DNA of 7,331 nucleotides. It comes from JAVBQF01 sp031549195. GTDB taxonomy: Bacteria; Bacillota_I; Bacilli_A; RF39; UBA660. The DNA lies in NCBI GenBank assembly GCA_031549195.1, contig JAVBQF010000026.1, forward strand, positions 1-7,331, written 5' to 3'. Shown here piece after piece: positions 1 through 6,051 of the stretch; the stretch's first letter is position 1; each line of letters opens with the position of its first letter. The notes beneath the pieces were generated by a model that saw only the letters and a list, made by a program, of their open reading frames with translations, ran no database searches and had not been told where the DNA came from. A program made the translations under genes and the position numbers.

Positions 1-160
1 AAATTTCTATTGTGGCTTGTTATGGATTTTTTCCATCAGTTACTTATCCACCAAATAAATACCAAGTTTCCTTATATGGAAGTGATCCATCTGGTTTTTT
101 TCTCATTAATACTTTTCCATTATTCTCTATAACAGCTATATTTAATATTTTAGTTTTCAT
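1..160 (-). pseudogene. Nudix-like hydrolase, interrupted by two TAA codons, cut by window edge
   Basis: The frame opens with an ATG that overlaps the TGA of the upstream deaminase (ATGA), a normal translational coupling arrangement. It reads 38 residues: a beta-strand start (KILNIAVI), a GKVLMRKK strand and then ETWYLFGG, which is the approach to a Nudix box (the Mg-binding helix of hydrolases acting on nucleoside diphosphate-X compounds). A TAA at 44-46 follows GG directly. Reading through gives VTDGKNP, a second TAA at 20-22, then QATIEI to the edge. Both stops fall where related Nudix boxes usually carry Glu or another charged/polar residue, so the frame is recognisable across them. The box also looks weak: Lys stands where the first conserved Glu is expected, and the RE pair is not seen before the sequence ends. 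I infer a decayed gene or base-calling errors. Recoding is unlikely because TAA ends mraY at its normal C-terminus in this window. The 3' part lies outside. Confidence 0.6.
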
Positions 161-615
161 AGATTAATATCCCTCCAATACTTCAAAACTTTTACAGCTT
201 CTTCTCTTCCTGATTCCTTTGTTATATCAATTTTTCTATTAGTACAAGTAGCAGCAACATTTTCTGCTTTAGCTAGTATTTCATTCACACATTCTTTTGA
301 ATCTTCTAGGGTAGCACCATATACTAATCTTTCAATACCAGTATAAAGTATTGCTCCCATACACATTGCACAAGGTTCACACGAAGAATAAATAGTTACT
401 CCTTTTCCACCCTCTGCACATAAGTGTCCTCCAAGATGTTCCATTGCATCTTCTATTGCAACAAGTTCTGCGTGAGAAAATCCACTTTTTGATACTGGAG
501 TATCTGTATCACTTCTACCAATTATTTGATTATTTTTAACAATTATTGCTCCATAAGGATATGTAGCTTTCTTAGATATTTCTATTGCTATATCCATATA
601 TTCTTTATCTGTCAT
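157..615 (-). CDS. Nucleoside deaminase (zinc cytidine/deoxycytidylate deaminase fold)
   Basis: A 152-residue cytosolic zinc deaminase that should remove an amino group from a purine or cytosine base, free or in nucleic acid. The two family motifs are intact: H48-A-E50, giving a zinc ligand and the proton-shuttling Glu, and P81-C82-A-M-C85, giving the other two zinc ligands. The N-terminal YPYGAIIV strand and GAILYTGIERLVYG after the zinc site also fit the fold. Length is typical of the TadA/GuaD group. The C-terminal half (LEDSKECVNEILAKAEN, then YWRD) lacks obvious hallmarks of tRNA-adenosine deaminase TadA, so a free nucleobase or nucleoside such as guanine is at least as plausible; the substrate cannot be fixed from sequence alone. 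The ATG is preceded by AGGT with five A spacers. The TGA overlaps the next start by ATGA, so it is probably co-translated with the Nudix-like frame, an arrangement that suggests nucleotide salvage or clean-up. Confidence 0.9.
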   Translation of the reverse strand: MTDKEYMDIAIEISKKATYPYGAIIVKNNQIIGRSDTDTPVSKSGFSHAELVAIEDAMEHLGGHLCAEGGKGVTIYSSCEPCAMCMGAILYTGIERLVYGATLEDSKECVNEILAKAENVAATCTNRKIDITKESGREEAVKVLKYWRDINL

Positions 616-641
616 TTTTTACCTGCTTTCTTTAATTTAAT

Positions 642-669
642 ATAATAATATTAATAAAGTACTTGTTAA
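642..669 (-). promoter_or_regulatory. Candidate sigma-A-type promoter for the deaminase operon
   Basis: On the minus strand TTAACA (664-669) is followed after 16 bases by TATTAT (642-647), about 27 bases upstream of the deaminase ATG. The surroundings are very AT-rich, and an alternative -10 (TATATT, 639-644) exists with a 19-base spacer, so this is a plausible but unproven site. It is the only candidate I can defend in the 132-base gap between the methyltransferase and the deaminase. Confidence 0.4.
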
Positions 670-747
670 TGTTTTATATACTCATTTTACCATTTTTTCA
701 GATACATTAAAAGAATATTAGAGTATTTATCTAACATTCATATAAAT

Positions 748-1383
748 TTATACTTGTCCAGTTTTGATCTTATAATGATATCTATGTTTAATTACCTTTT
801 TAGGTTTTTTATAGACAAATATATAACCAATCCTATTGTTATCTCTTAACTTATTTCTTTCCTTACAATAAATTATCTGCCAGTTACTATCAAACATATT
901 ACTCATTTCATAACTTCTTAAATATTGATTACTTGGATAATTTATATAATCGTTCTCATCTATTGCCATAAGATAATAAATATAAATATATCCTCCCAAT
1001 TTAACTGAATCTAATATAGCGTGTACTTTTTTATTCATTGAGATATCACTATAACATTCTTTATCTAGTGACTGATATACATAAACAAAATCATATTTCT
1101 TCTTATTATTACTTTTATAAAAATTAGTATTGTAAATATTAACTTTGTCAGCTAAGTTCTCATTTTCTAATCTTTGTTTTAATATTTCAATGTACTCTTC
1201 ATTCATTTCATAACCATCTACATTTAATCCAATTATTGCAAATGGCATTAAAGTATAGCCATCAAATGTATCAAGCACTAATACATCATAAATATCTTTA
1301 TTTAACTTATTCTTTATTAAATCAGCATATAAATAAGTAGTTTTAGGTGAATCACCTAGACTACTTCTAATCATCTTTTTCAT
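748..1383 (-). CDS. Class I SAM-dependent methyltransferase-like protein (TehB-like)
   Basis: A 211-residue soluble protein with a Rossmann methyltransferase outline. The first strand VLVLD (34-38) leads into TFDGY instead of a full GxGxG loop. The next strand ends in Glu59 (VDGYEM), the usual ribose-binding acidic position. YDFVYV (97-102) matches the motif IV strand, and LGGYIYIYYL (129-138) matches the strand after the 'LkpGG' turn. The C-terminal part (RSYEMSNMF, NWQIIYCKE, NRIGYIFVYKKP) resembles the end of TehB-type methyltransferases, where a similar helix and strands close the fold. SAM binding and enzyme activity are inferred; the altered glycine loop may mean weak or lost cofactor binding. 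The basic tail (KKPKKVIKHRYHYKIK) is notable. The start has a strong SD (GGGAGAAG). It begins 33 bases after the truncated ftsW and may be read from the same transcript. The target is unknown. Confidence 0.65.
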   Translation of the reverse strand: MKKMIRSSLGDSPKTTYLYADLIKNKLNKDIYDVLVLDTFDGYTLMPFAIIGLNVDGYEMNEEYIEILKQRLENENLADKVNIYNTNFYKSNNKKKYDFVYVYQSLDKECYSDISMNKKVHAILDSVKLGGYIYIYYLMAIDENDYINYPSNQYLRSYEMSNMFDSNWQIIYCKERNKLRDNNRIGYIFVYKKPKKVIKHRYHYKIKTGQV

Positions 1384-1416
1384 TACTTCTCCCTTATTTT
1401 ATATGCTACTTATGAA

Positions 1417-2442
1417 TTATATTAATAAGTATCGATAACGCCTTGTATCACCTGTTACTGGAATAAGACCAATAACTACCATTAGATTCATTACTGCTTG
1501 AATAAGTATCTGGAAAGTCATACCAAATGCTAAATATTTTGAGAAAGAATCCTTAGAGTTTAGGGCTATCTTAATCCCTAAATAAAGAATAGTCACAAAT
1601 AGTGATGTTACTATAGCAATGCCAAGCACCCCAAATTCTTCACTTATTATTGAAAATATAAAATCTGTTTGAGGTTCTGGAAGATAGAAATGTTTTTGTC
1701 TTGAATTAAGGAATCCCATGCCAAATAGTCCACCTGGTCCTATTGCATACAAACTTTGTATTATTTGAAATCCCGTTCCAAGTGGGTCGCTCCACGGATC
1801 TATAAATGAAGTTATTCGATCAAGACGATATGGTGCTATTAAGATTAAACCAGTTATTCCTATTACTCCAAGTGCTCCCATCCCTATAAAAAATTTCATA
1901 TTAACTCCCGCAATGAAAAGCATCATCAATATACTTACTACAATTATCATTCCTGTTCCAAAATCAGGTTGAAGCATTATAAGACCAAATACTAAGAATA
2001 ATACTCCTAGTATTGGAAATACACCCTTTGTAATGTTCTTAAGGAACTTATTTGAAAGAGTCAAGTATTTGGCTGTAAGTATTATTAGTCCTAATTTAGC
2101 AAATTCACTTGGCTGTATACCAAAGGCGCCAATACCAAACCAACTTCTACTTCCATTTCTGATACTTCCTATACCTGGTATTAAGACAAGTACTAATAGT
2201 ATTAAACAAACAATAAAAATAGTAGTAGCCTTATCATAATATATCTTATAATTAATTTTACTAACTATAGCTATTAAAAAAATACCAACCATTATAAAAA
2301 GACCTTGTTGTTTAACATATTTAAACGAATCTGAAAACTTATATTCTGCCCAAATTGATGACGCTGAATATATCATGACTAGTCCAAATAGTATAAGGAT
2401 TAAAACAGCAAAAAAAAGATATAATCCGGTGTGCTTTTTCAA
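1417..2442 (-). pseudogene. ftsW: FtsW septal glycan polymerase (SEDS family), 3'-truncated
   Basis: Membrane peptidoglycan glycosyltransferase that polymerises lipid II at the septum with a class B penicillin-binding protein. The frame gives 341 residues from a TTG start, chosen because AAAGGTGA sits five bases upstream and the product then begins MKKHTG before the first membrane helix, as in relatives. Family blocks are clear: LFGLVMIYSASS near the start, GIQPSEFAKL, QPDFGTG, DPLGTGFQIIQSLYAIGPGG, and PEPQTDFIFSIISEEFG with the essential Asp at residue 260. After GLIPVTG (residue 331) relatives continue with a PF-x-SYGG block and a last membrane helix. Here the frame turns into an unrelated ten-residue tail (DTRRYRYLLI) and stops at TAA. 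Typical length is about 370-400, so the C-terminal conserved segment is lost. The break could be a recombination junction, a decayed end or an assembly error. Loss of the SYGG region probably abolishes function. It follows licD by 46 bases. Confidence 0.85.
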
Positions 2443-2447
2443 AATTA

Positions 2448-2455
2448 TCACCTTT
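2448..2455 (-). promoter_or_regulatory. Ribosome binding site fixing a TTG start for ftsW
   Basis: AAAGGTGA on the minus strand lies five bases before TTG (2440-2442). The in-frame GTG at 2449-2451 overlaps this SD and cannot use it, so the TTG is the better start. Confidence 0.75.
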
Positions 2456-2488
2456 ATATATCTTATAATAATTGCTTAGATAATATTC

Positions 2489-3322
2489 CTATTTGAGAGT
2501 TTCATCTTTCCAATGTACTTCTGCATTATGAGGAGAAACCCTATCAACTAGTGGTGGTGGTGTCATATAATCACCATACAAACACTCTAGATATTCAATA
2601 TAACCTATTGGCGCTGGAAATTCATCATCTTCAAATGGAAGCATAACTGCTTTTTCAAATATTTTCTTATCTAATATTTCCTTTTCCTTGCATTGAGTAA
2701 TAATAAAGCCAACTTTACTACTTTTATCATAATCATACTTCTCCATTTTTTCTAAAATTTGCAGTTGATACTTTTTCCAAGGAAAGATTAAAGTTGCGAT
2801 GAACATTGGTATTGCTAAAATAAACTTTAATACCTTGTTATACCAAATTCTTGCTCCCTTATATGCAAACTTTAAATAAAGTCTTATTTGCTCATCTAAT
2901 TTAAATAATGATTGAACATGTTCTTTTAGTTTCTCTTCTTCGATAGGAAGTCCATCTAAAGGAAATATATCTACAAATACACCTAGATTGCTAATAGGAT
3001 TGACATCTAATTCCTTTAAAGTAGTTCTTGTATCAACTACTTTTGAAAGAGTTAGATAATAATCTTTTTGCTTTGGAGTAAATATTTTATACTTTGAGTC
3101 ATCTTTTTTCTCCATTACTTCAATAAACTTGTTATAATCTTTCCTAGGCATTAAAATATCAATATCATCATCCCACGGAATAAATCCTTTGTGCCTAACT
3201 GCACCAAGCAATGTACCATATCCTAAAAAGTATGTTATATTATTTTCCATACAAACTTTCTTGATATATTTTAATATATCAAGTTCTATTTTCTTCTGTT
3301 CATCTAGCTCAATTTTTTTCAT
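2489..3322 (-). CDS. LicD-family phosphotransferase / nucleotidyltransferase-fold protein
   Basis: A 277-residue protein of the LicD family, whose best known members transfer phosphocholine from CDP-choline to teichoic acids or other surface glycans; relatives move other phospho-alcohols or sugar phosphates. Visible blocks are GYGTLLGAVRHKGFIPW (34-50), DDDIDI (51-56, the metal-binding nucleotidyltransferase motif), GVFVDIFPLDGLP (114-126), and the C-terminal FPAPIGYIEYLECLYGDYM with PPP and a late His (235-265). A hydrophobic stretch at 164-181 ending in PWKK is a probable membrane-associated hairpin. The start is the ATG preceded by AGAGG, not the upstream in-frame GTG. Family membership is secure; the donor and acceptor are not. 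I see no choline kinase, cytidylyltransferase or choline transporter gene in the window. It lies between mraY and ftsW, where murD is commonly found, behind a terminator and with its own promoter, so it looks like an independent insertion into the dcw order. Confidence 0.92.
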   Translation of the reverse strand: MKKIELDEQKKIELDILKYIKKVCMENNITYFLGYGTLLGAVRHKGFIPWDDDIDILMPRKDYNKFIEVMEKKDDSKYKIFTPKQKDYYLTLSKVVDTRTTLKELDVNPISNLGVFVDIFPLDGLPIEEEKLKEHVQSLFKLDEQIRLYLKFAYKGARIWYNKVLKFILAIPMFIATLIFPWKKYQLQILEKMEKYDYDKSSKVGFIITQCKEKEILDKKIFEKAVMLPFEDDEFPAPIGYIEYLECLYGDYMTPPPLVDRVSPHNAEVHWKDETLK

Positions 3323-3326
3323 AAAA

Positions 3327-3331
3327 CCTCT
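3327..3331 (-). promoter_or_regulatory. Ribosome binding site fixing the ATG start of licD
   Basis: AGAGG lies four bases before the ATG at 3320-3322. The in-frame GTG six codons upstream lacks a comparable site and would add MNSRGF, which is not part of the family's conserved region. Confidence 0.65.
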
Positions 3332-3361
3332 ACTGTTCACTACAACTTATTTCCTAATTTA

Positions 3362-3389
3362 ATAATAACATTATTATATATAAATTCAA
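3362..3389 (-). promoter_or_regulatory. Promoter for licD (and possibly ftsW and the methyltransferase)
   Basis: TTGAAT (3384-3389) and TATTAT (3362-3367) on the minus strand are separated by 16 bases, about 40 bases upstream of the licD ATG and just after the mraY terminator. The position between a terminator and a gene start supports it; the AT-rich background lowers certainty. Confidence 0.5.
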
Positions 3390-3408
3390 TAGTAATAAAG
3401 CAATATTA

Positions 3409-3441
3409 AATAAAATAAAAAAAGATATGTAAATATCTTTT
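3409..3441 (-). terminator. Rho-independent terminator after mraY
   Basis: On the minus strand a nine-base-pair stem (3433-3441 paired with 3420-3428) has a four-base loop and runs into TTTTTTTATTTTA. The mraY stop codon lies in the base of the stem. It separates ftsI-mraY from licD-ftsW transcription. Confidence 0.75.
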
Positions 3442-4426
3442 ATAGCCAAACACCAAAGAATATTCCTGCCATTGTGAGAATTAAGCCAACAACCCAAAAT
3501 AGTTTGACAATGTCAGTTTCTACCCAACCTAATTTTTCAAAGTGATGATGTAGTGGTGACATTAGGAATAACTTTTTCTTAAATACTACTACCCAAAATG
3601 TTTGAAGTATTACACTTAATGTTTCAATGACGAATACACTTGCTACAATTAACAATGTTACTTCTCTATGTGTCAGTATTGCAACTGAGGCCATTACTCC
3701 GCCTAGTGCAAGAGAGCCTGTATCACCCATAATTAACTTGGCTGGATGTGTATTGTATATTAAGAATCCCATTAATGAACCAACTAATATAAATGTAAAT
3801 ATTCCTATCTCCTCAAAACCAACTACTAGTGATATTAGTGAGAAAGCAATGAATGCTATTGCAGATAAACCACCTGCTAGGCCATCTAGACCGTCAGTTA
3901 TATTAACAGCATTAGAAGCACCAATTAATATAAATAATAAGAATACTCCATAGAACCAACCCATTTCGATATGAATATTAAGTGTTGATACAATTAAGGC
4001 TGTCTGCCCACCCTTTTCCATATATAAATAGAAGAATGCTATTGCAATAACTAATTGAAGTAATAACTTCTGATAAGTAGTTAATCCCTCATTGTTATTT
4101 CTTTTAATACTTAAATAATCATCCAAGAATCCAATAATAGAGTAACCTATAAACACTAGCAATATAATTGCTAGATTTGTAGTAAAGTCAACCTTATTTG
4201 TTATAATTAATCCAATTGTAATTAAAACAGTAGGCACAATAAATAAAATACCTCCAAATGTTGGTGTTCCAGCCTTTTTCTTATGCGACTCTCCAACAAA
4301 TGAACTTATTCTCTGTCCTGCTCCTATTCTCTTTAGTAATGGTATTAAAAACAATCCTAATACCACTGAAAATAAGAATCCCGCCATTACAGCAAAAACT
4401 GACTTCGTTAATAATAAAATACCCAC
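3440..4426 (-). CDS. mraY: Phospho-N-acetylmuramoyl-pentapeptide transferase MraY
   Basis: Integral membrane enzyme that moves phospho-MurNAc-pentapeptide from UDP to undecaprenyl phosphate, making lipid I on the inner face of the membrane. From the GTG start the product has 328 residues, the normal length. Motifs are all intact: ESHKKKAGTPTFGG (the conserved loop after the first helix), the catalytic Asp pair D102-D103 in GFLDDY, NAVNITDGLDGLAGG (N175, D178, D181), GDTGS with D235, and PLHHHFEKLGW (His293-295). About ten hydrophobic helices can be traced. I chose GTG because GGTGA stands five bases ahead, and because the longer in-frame ATG version would place two TATAAT-like elements inside the coding region. 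It is the only intact member of the dcw piece: upstream is an ftsI remnant, and downstream is a terminator, then licD rather than murD. Confidence 0.96.
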   Translation of the reverse strand: MGILLLTKSVFAVMAGFLFSVVLGLFLIPLLKRIGAGQRISSFVGESHKKKAGTPTFGGILFIVPTVLITIGLIITNKVDFTTNLAIILLVFIGYSIIGFLDDYLSIKRNNNEGLTTYQKLLLQLVIAIAFFYLYMEKGGQTALIVSTLNIHIEMGWFYGVFLLFILIGASNAVNITDGLDGLAGGLSAIAFIAFSLISLVVGFEEIGIFTFILVGSLMGFLIYNTHPAKLIMGDTGSLALGGVMASVAILTHREVTLLIVASVFVIETLSVILQTFWVVVFKKKLFLMSPLHHHFEKLGWVETDIVKLFWVVGLILTMAGIFFGVWL

Positions 4427-4431
4427 AAAAC

Positions 4432-4436
4432 TCACC
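4432..4436 (-). promoter_or_regulatory. Ribosome binding site fixing a GTG start for mraY
   Basis: GGTGA lies five bases before GTG (4424-4426). The product then starts close to the first membrane helix, as in other MraY proteins, rather than with a 15-residue extension. Confidence 0.7.
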
Positions 4437-4444
4437 GACCTGTT

Positions 4445-4458
4445 TAACATTATACTAT
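4445..4458 (-). promoter_or_regulatory. Possible -10 elements of an mraY promoter
   Basis: Two near-adjacent TATAAT hexamers occur on the minus strand just upstream of the mraY GTG, in the 82-base gap after the ftsI remnant. No convincing -35 is visible, so this is a suggestion only. It would let mraY be expressed although the gene before it is broken. Confidence 0.3.
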
Positions 4459-4508
4459 TATATATGCACAAAATAAATATTTTTTTAACATTTATACATT
4501 TATTTACA

Positions 4509-5183
4509 TCAATTTCCTAACAATAATCTAACTTTAGAGTCACTCGTAATCTTTTCTCCTGACTTTGGACTTTGATCTATTACCTTATCACCACTACCAC
4601 TATATTCAATTTCAAATAGATATAGAGCCTTTGTAGCTTCTTTTACAGTCATTCCAACAACATTGGGAACAACATTATATACCTCATCATTCCATTGCTT
4701 TACTTTTTCAATAGCACCGTCTTGTCTATCTATACCCATAATATCAATTATATCTAACATTATTCTTCTTGCTACTGGAGCAGTCGTATAACTCGATAAT
4801 AGTGCTGTGTTTTTTGGATTATCTATTGCAATATATAATACCGCCTTCGGATCATTTGCAGGTAGTATTGCAACGAATGACATTATATAGTTATTAACTA
4901 AGTATCTTCCATCTTTTACCTTTTGAGCAGTTCCTGTTTTACCACCAACTCTATATCCATCAATATAAGCATATCTTCCACCACCACGCGCAACTACACT
5001 TTCAAGAGCATAGCGCATAGTAGCAGATGTTTCTTCACTTATTGTCTTTCTAACAAATGTTTTATCAATTGTTTTAATAACACTATTAGTTTCAGGCTCT
5101 AGGAAGCTTTTAACTATATAAGGCTTATATAAATCTCCACCATTTACAACAGCGCTAACTGCTGTTACTTGTTGTATAGTAGT
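4509..5183 (-). pseudogene. Division PBP (FtsI/SpoVD-like) C-terminal remnant with PASTA domain
   Basis: This is the last 224 codons of a class B penicillin-binding protein, the transpeptidase that crosslinks septal peptidoglycan. The open frame begins with TTIQQVTAVSAVVNGGDLYKP, the helix that normally follows a GQG-x-TxTP-like segment, immediately after a TAG at 5184-5186. It contains the third active-site motif (VGGKTGTAQ, Lys82 of the remnant), then SFVAILPANDPKAVLYIAIDNP, and ends in one PASTA domain (about 170-223: VVPNVVGMTVKEATKAL, then VIDQSPKSGEKI). The SxxK serine, the SxN motif, the dimerisation domain and the membrane anchor are all absent. Roughly two thirds of the gene is missing, and no start with an SD is found; the first ATG (5018) starts inside a conserved helix. 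It follows the VanZ terminator directly, so it is probably neither transcribed nor functional. It keeps the normal ftsI-mraY order. Confidence 0.88.
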
Positions 5184-5204
5184 CTAATAAATGATACCTT
5201 TTAA

Positions 5205-5227
5205 AATTAAAAGGACTTTAAGTCCTT
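5205..5227 (-). terminator. Hairpin terminator after the VanZ gene
   Basis: A perfect seven-base-pair stem (5221-5227 with 5211-5217) has the VanZ stop codon TAA as its three-base loop, followed on the minus strand by TTAATTTT. Stop codon and terminator coincide. Confidence 0.6.
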
Positions 5228-5685
5228 ATTTTATTTTTGTTTAATATATAGTAAAGCATAATTCCAAATATAGAACCAAAGCTATCTATTGATACATCTA
5301 TTAGATTACCACTTCTATCATTTATAAATAATTGATGAAATTCATCAGTAAATGCATAAAATACACATATTAAGATAGAACTAATAATAAACCATTTTAA
5401 ATTAATGTTATAGTTTATTAATAGATTCATAACTAGAATACCAAGTATTAAATACTCAGTAAAATGTCCTAACTTTCTTATTGGAACATTATACTTTTCT
5501 ACTAACTCTTCAATTTTTTCTTCGCTATAGTTTTTATTTTCGACTTTTGATATAAAAACAACAATGTTTCTTACAATTTTATTACTTGTATCTCCGCTTA
5601 GGTTACCAGATTGACTGGAAAACAAAAATATTATTATCATCCAAGATATTAAAAATATATACGCGAATACAAGTCTAGTTTTCAT
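5218..5685 (-). CDS. VanZ-family membrane protein
   Basis: A 155-residue integral membrane protein of the VanZ family. The founding member raises teicoplanin resistance by an unclear mechanism; most homologues have no assigned job. Four membrane segments are visible (about 5-22, 75-91, 97-112, 131-148). The conserved family residues are present: FSSQSG (22-27) after helix one, RKLGHFTEY (70-78), TDEFHQ (113-118), and RSGNLIDVSIDSFG with Asp130 and Asp134. Length is normal and the gene looks intact. The ATG has a GAGGT site five bases upstream. It starts ten bases after the stop of a 31-residue membrane microprotein, so the two are probably one transcript. The gene ends in its own hairpin. A true glycopeptide-resistance role is not supported, as no van ligase or regulator genes are here. 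Confidence 0.9.
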   Translation of the reverse strand: MKTRLVFAYIFLISWMIIIFLFSSQSGNLSGDTSNKIVRNIVVFISKVENKNYSEEKIEELVEKYNVPIRKLGHFTEYLILGILVMNLLINYNINLKWFIISSILICVFYAFTDEFHQLFINDRSGNLIDVSIDSFGSIFGIMLYYILNKNKIRT

Positions 5686-5695
5686 AATTACCTCA

Positions 5696-5791
5696 TTAGT
5701 TCATATTGTCAGCTCTACTTGCTGCTTTAAGACAACACCATAATATAAAAATTGAAATTATGGAAATAAATCCAAATATATAATAAATCAT
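5696..5791 (-). CDS. Single-pass membrane microprotein, copy B (31 aa)
   Basis: A 31-residue frame from ATG to TAA with one hydrophobic helix (about 2-18) followed by LWCCLKAASRADNMN. The orientation is likely N-out or in the membrane, with a short cytosolic hydrophilic tail. It aligns with the upstream 33-residue frame: YIF near the start, IS in the helix, LWC-x-L-[KR] at the helix end, Ser then a basic residue, and Asn close to the end. It has an SD-like AAGG/AGG upstream, a TATAAT close before it, and VanZ ten bases after it. Conservation between the two copies is the main evidence that this is a real gene. Function is unknown; a VanZ partner or a small envelope-stress protein are guesses. 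Confidence 0.65.
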   Translation of the reverse strand: MIYYIFGFISIISIFILWCCLKAASRADNMN

Positions 5792-5801
5792 AACTTACCT
5801 A

Positions 5802-5819
5802 CCTTACACTATTATTATA
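5802..5819 (-). promoter_or_regulatory. -10 element and SD of microprotein B / vanZ unit
   Basis: A perfect TATAAT (5814-5819) is followed by GTGTAAGG, whose AAGG (5802-5805) can serve as SD. No good -35 is seen. Aligned from TATAAT, 17 of 22 bases match the equivalent region of microprotein A, suggesting duplication of promoter, SD and gene together. Transcripts would have a very short leader. Confidence 0.5.
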
Positions 5820-5845
5820 GTTCGTAGGTTTCTAAAAATACGTAA
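5820..5845. repeat. Imperfect inverted repeat upstream of the TATAAT
   Basis: CGTAGGTTTC and TAAAAATACG form an imperfect dyad (seven of ten positions) just upstream of the microprotein B -10 element. The position suits an operator or a -35 activator site, but the match is modest. Confidence 0.25.
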
Positions 5846-5871
5846 TTTGTCTATTTTTGTTTAATAAAGTT

Positions 5872-5973
5872 TTATCTATGATTTTCTGACTTGCTTACAG
5901 ATCTCAATGAGCACCATAGTGTAAATAACATAACTGCTGAAATCAATGCAAATATATACATAAACTTCACCAT
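5872..5973 (-). CDS. Single-pass membrane microprotein, copy A (33 aa, or 29 from inner ATG)
   Basis: The frame reads MVKF then MYIFALISAVMLFTLWCSL, a single hydrophobic helix ending in LWC, and a hydrophilic tail RSVSKSENHR, stop TAA. Two starts are possible. The first ATG (5973) directly abuts AAGG, whereas the inner ATG (5959-5961) has GGTGA five bases ahead and gives a 29-residue product that aligns end to end with copy B. I favour the inner start. The two copies share YIF, IS, LWC, a basic residue after the following Leu, Ser-Lys/Arg and a late Asn. It lies between the LCP terminator and copy B and has its own TATAAT. No known family can be named from the sequence alone. Confidence 0.6.
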   Translation of the reverse strand: MVKFMYIFALISAVMLFTLWCSLRSVSKSENHR

Positions 5974-5976
5974 CCT

Positions 5977-5991
5977 TACAATACAATTATA
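5977..5991 (-). promoter_or_regulatory. -10 element of microprotein A
   Basis: TATAAT (5986-5991) is followed after six bases by GTAAGG, the same order and spacing as in front of copy B. The -35 is not obvious. It sits just downstream of the LCP gene terminator, as an independent promoter would. Confidence 0.45.
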
Positions 5992-6015
5992 ATACATTAA
6001 AGTAAGGAAATAGTG

Positions 6016-6051
6016 AAAAAAGTGACAAACTTTTACTAGTTGTCACTTTTT
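6016..6051 (-). terminator. Strong rho-independent terminator after the LCP gene
   Basis: A 12-base-pair perfect stem (6040-6051 with 6017-6028) with an 11-base loop; the 3' arm on the minus strand ends in six T. It stands right after the LCP stop codon. Confidence 0.75.

Noticed and set aside
1..160. TAA read as a sense codon in this genome
   Set aside because: mraY ends in TAA exactly at its usual C-terminus, with a terminator overlapping it, and other genes also end sensibly in TAA.
741..752. Perfect 12-base palindrome TATAAATTTATA at the methyltransferase stop
   Set aside because: It consists only of A and T in a very AT-rich region, has no T-tract after it and is too weak for a terminator; chance is likely.
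2033..2239. Plus-strand open frame of 68 codons
   Set aside because: It is antisense to the conserved part of ftsW, has no SD and shows no known protein pattern; the minus-strand gene explains the open frame.
3627..3953. Plus-strand open frame of 108 codons
   Set aside because: It is antisense to the conserved catalytic region of mraY and of low-complexity composition; a shadow frame.
4258..4476. Plus-strand open frame of 72 codons
   Set aside because: It is antisense to the mraY start region and its upstream gap, with no SD or family features.
4509..5018. Independent 169-residue PASTA protein starting at ATG 5018
   Set aside because: Coding similarity to the PBP extends 55 codons upstream of that ATG to 5183, and the ATG lies inside a conserved helix without an SD, so this is a remnant, not a separate gene.
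1440..5190. Transposon or integron ends flanking the dcw piece
   Set aside because: By eye I found no matching terminal inverted repeats or target-site duplication at the two junctions, and no transposase or recombinase gene in the window.
5218..5685. Glycopeptide resistance cluster
   Set aside because: Only the VanZ homologue is present; no D-Ala-D-Lac ligase, dehydrogenase, dipeptidase or two-component genes accompany it.
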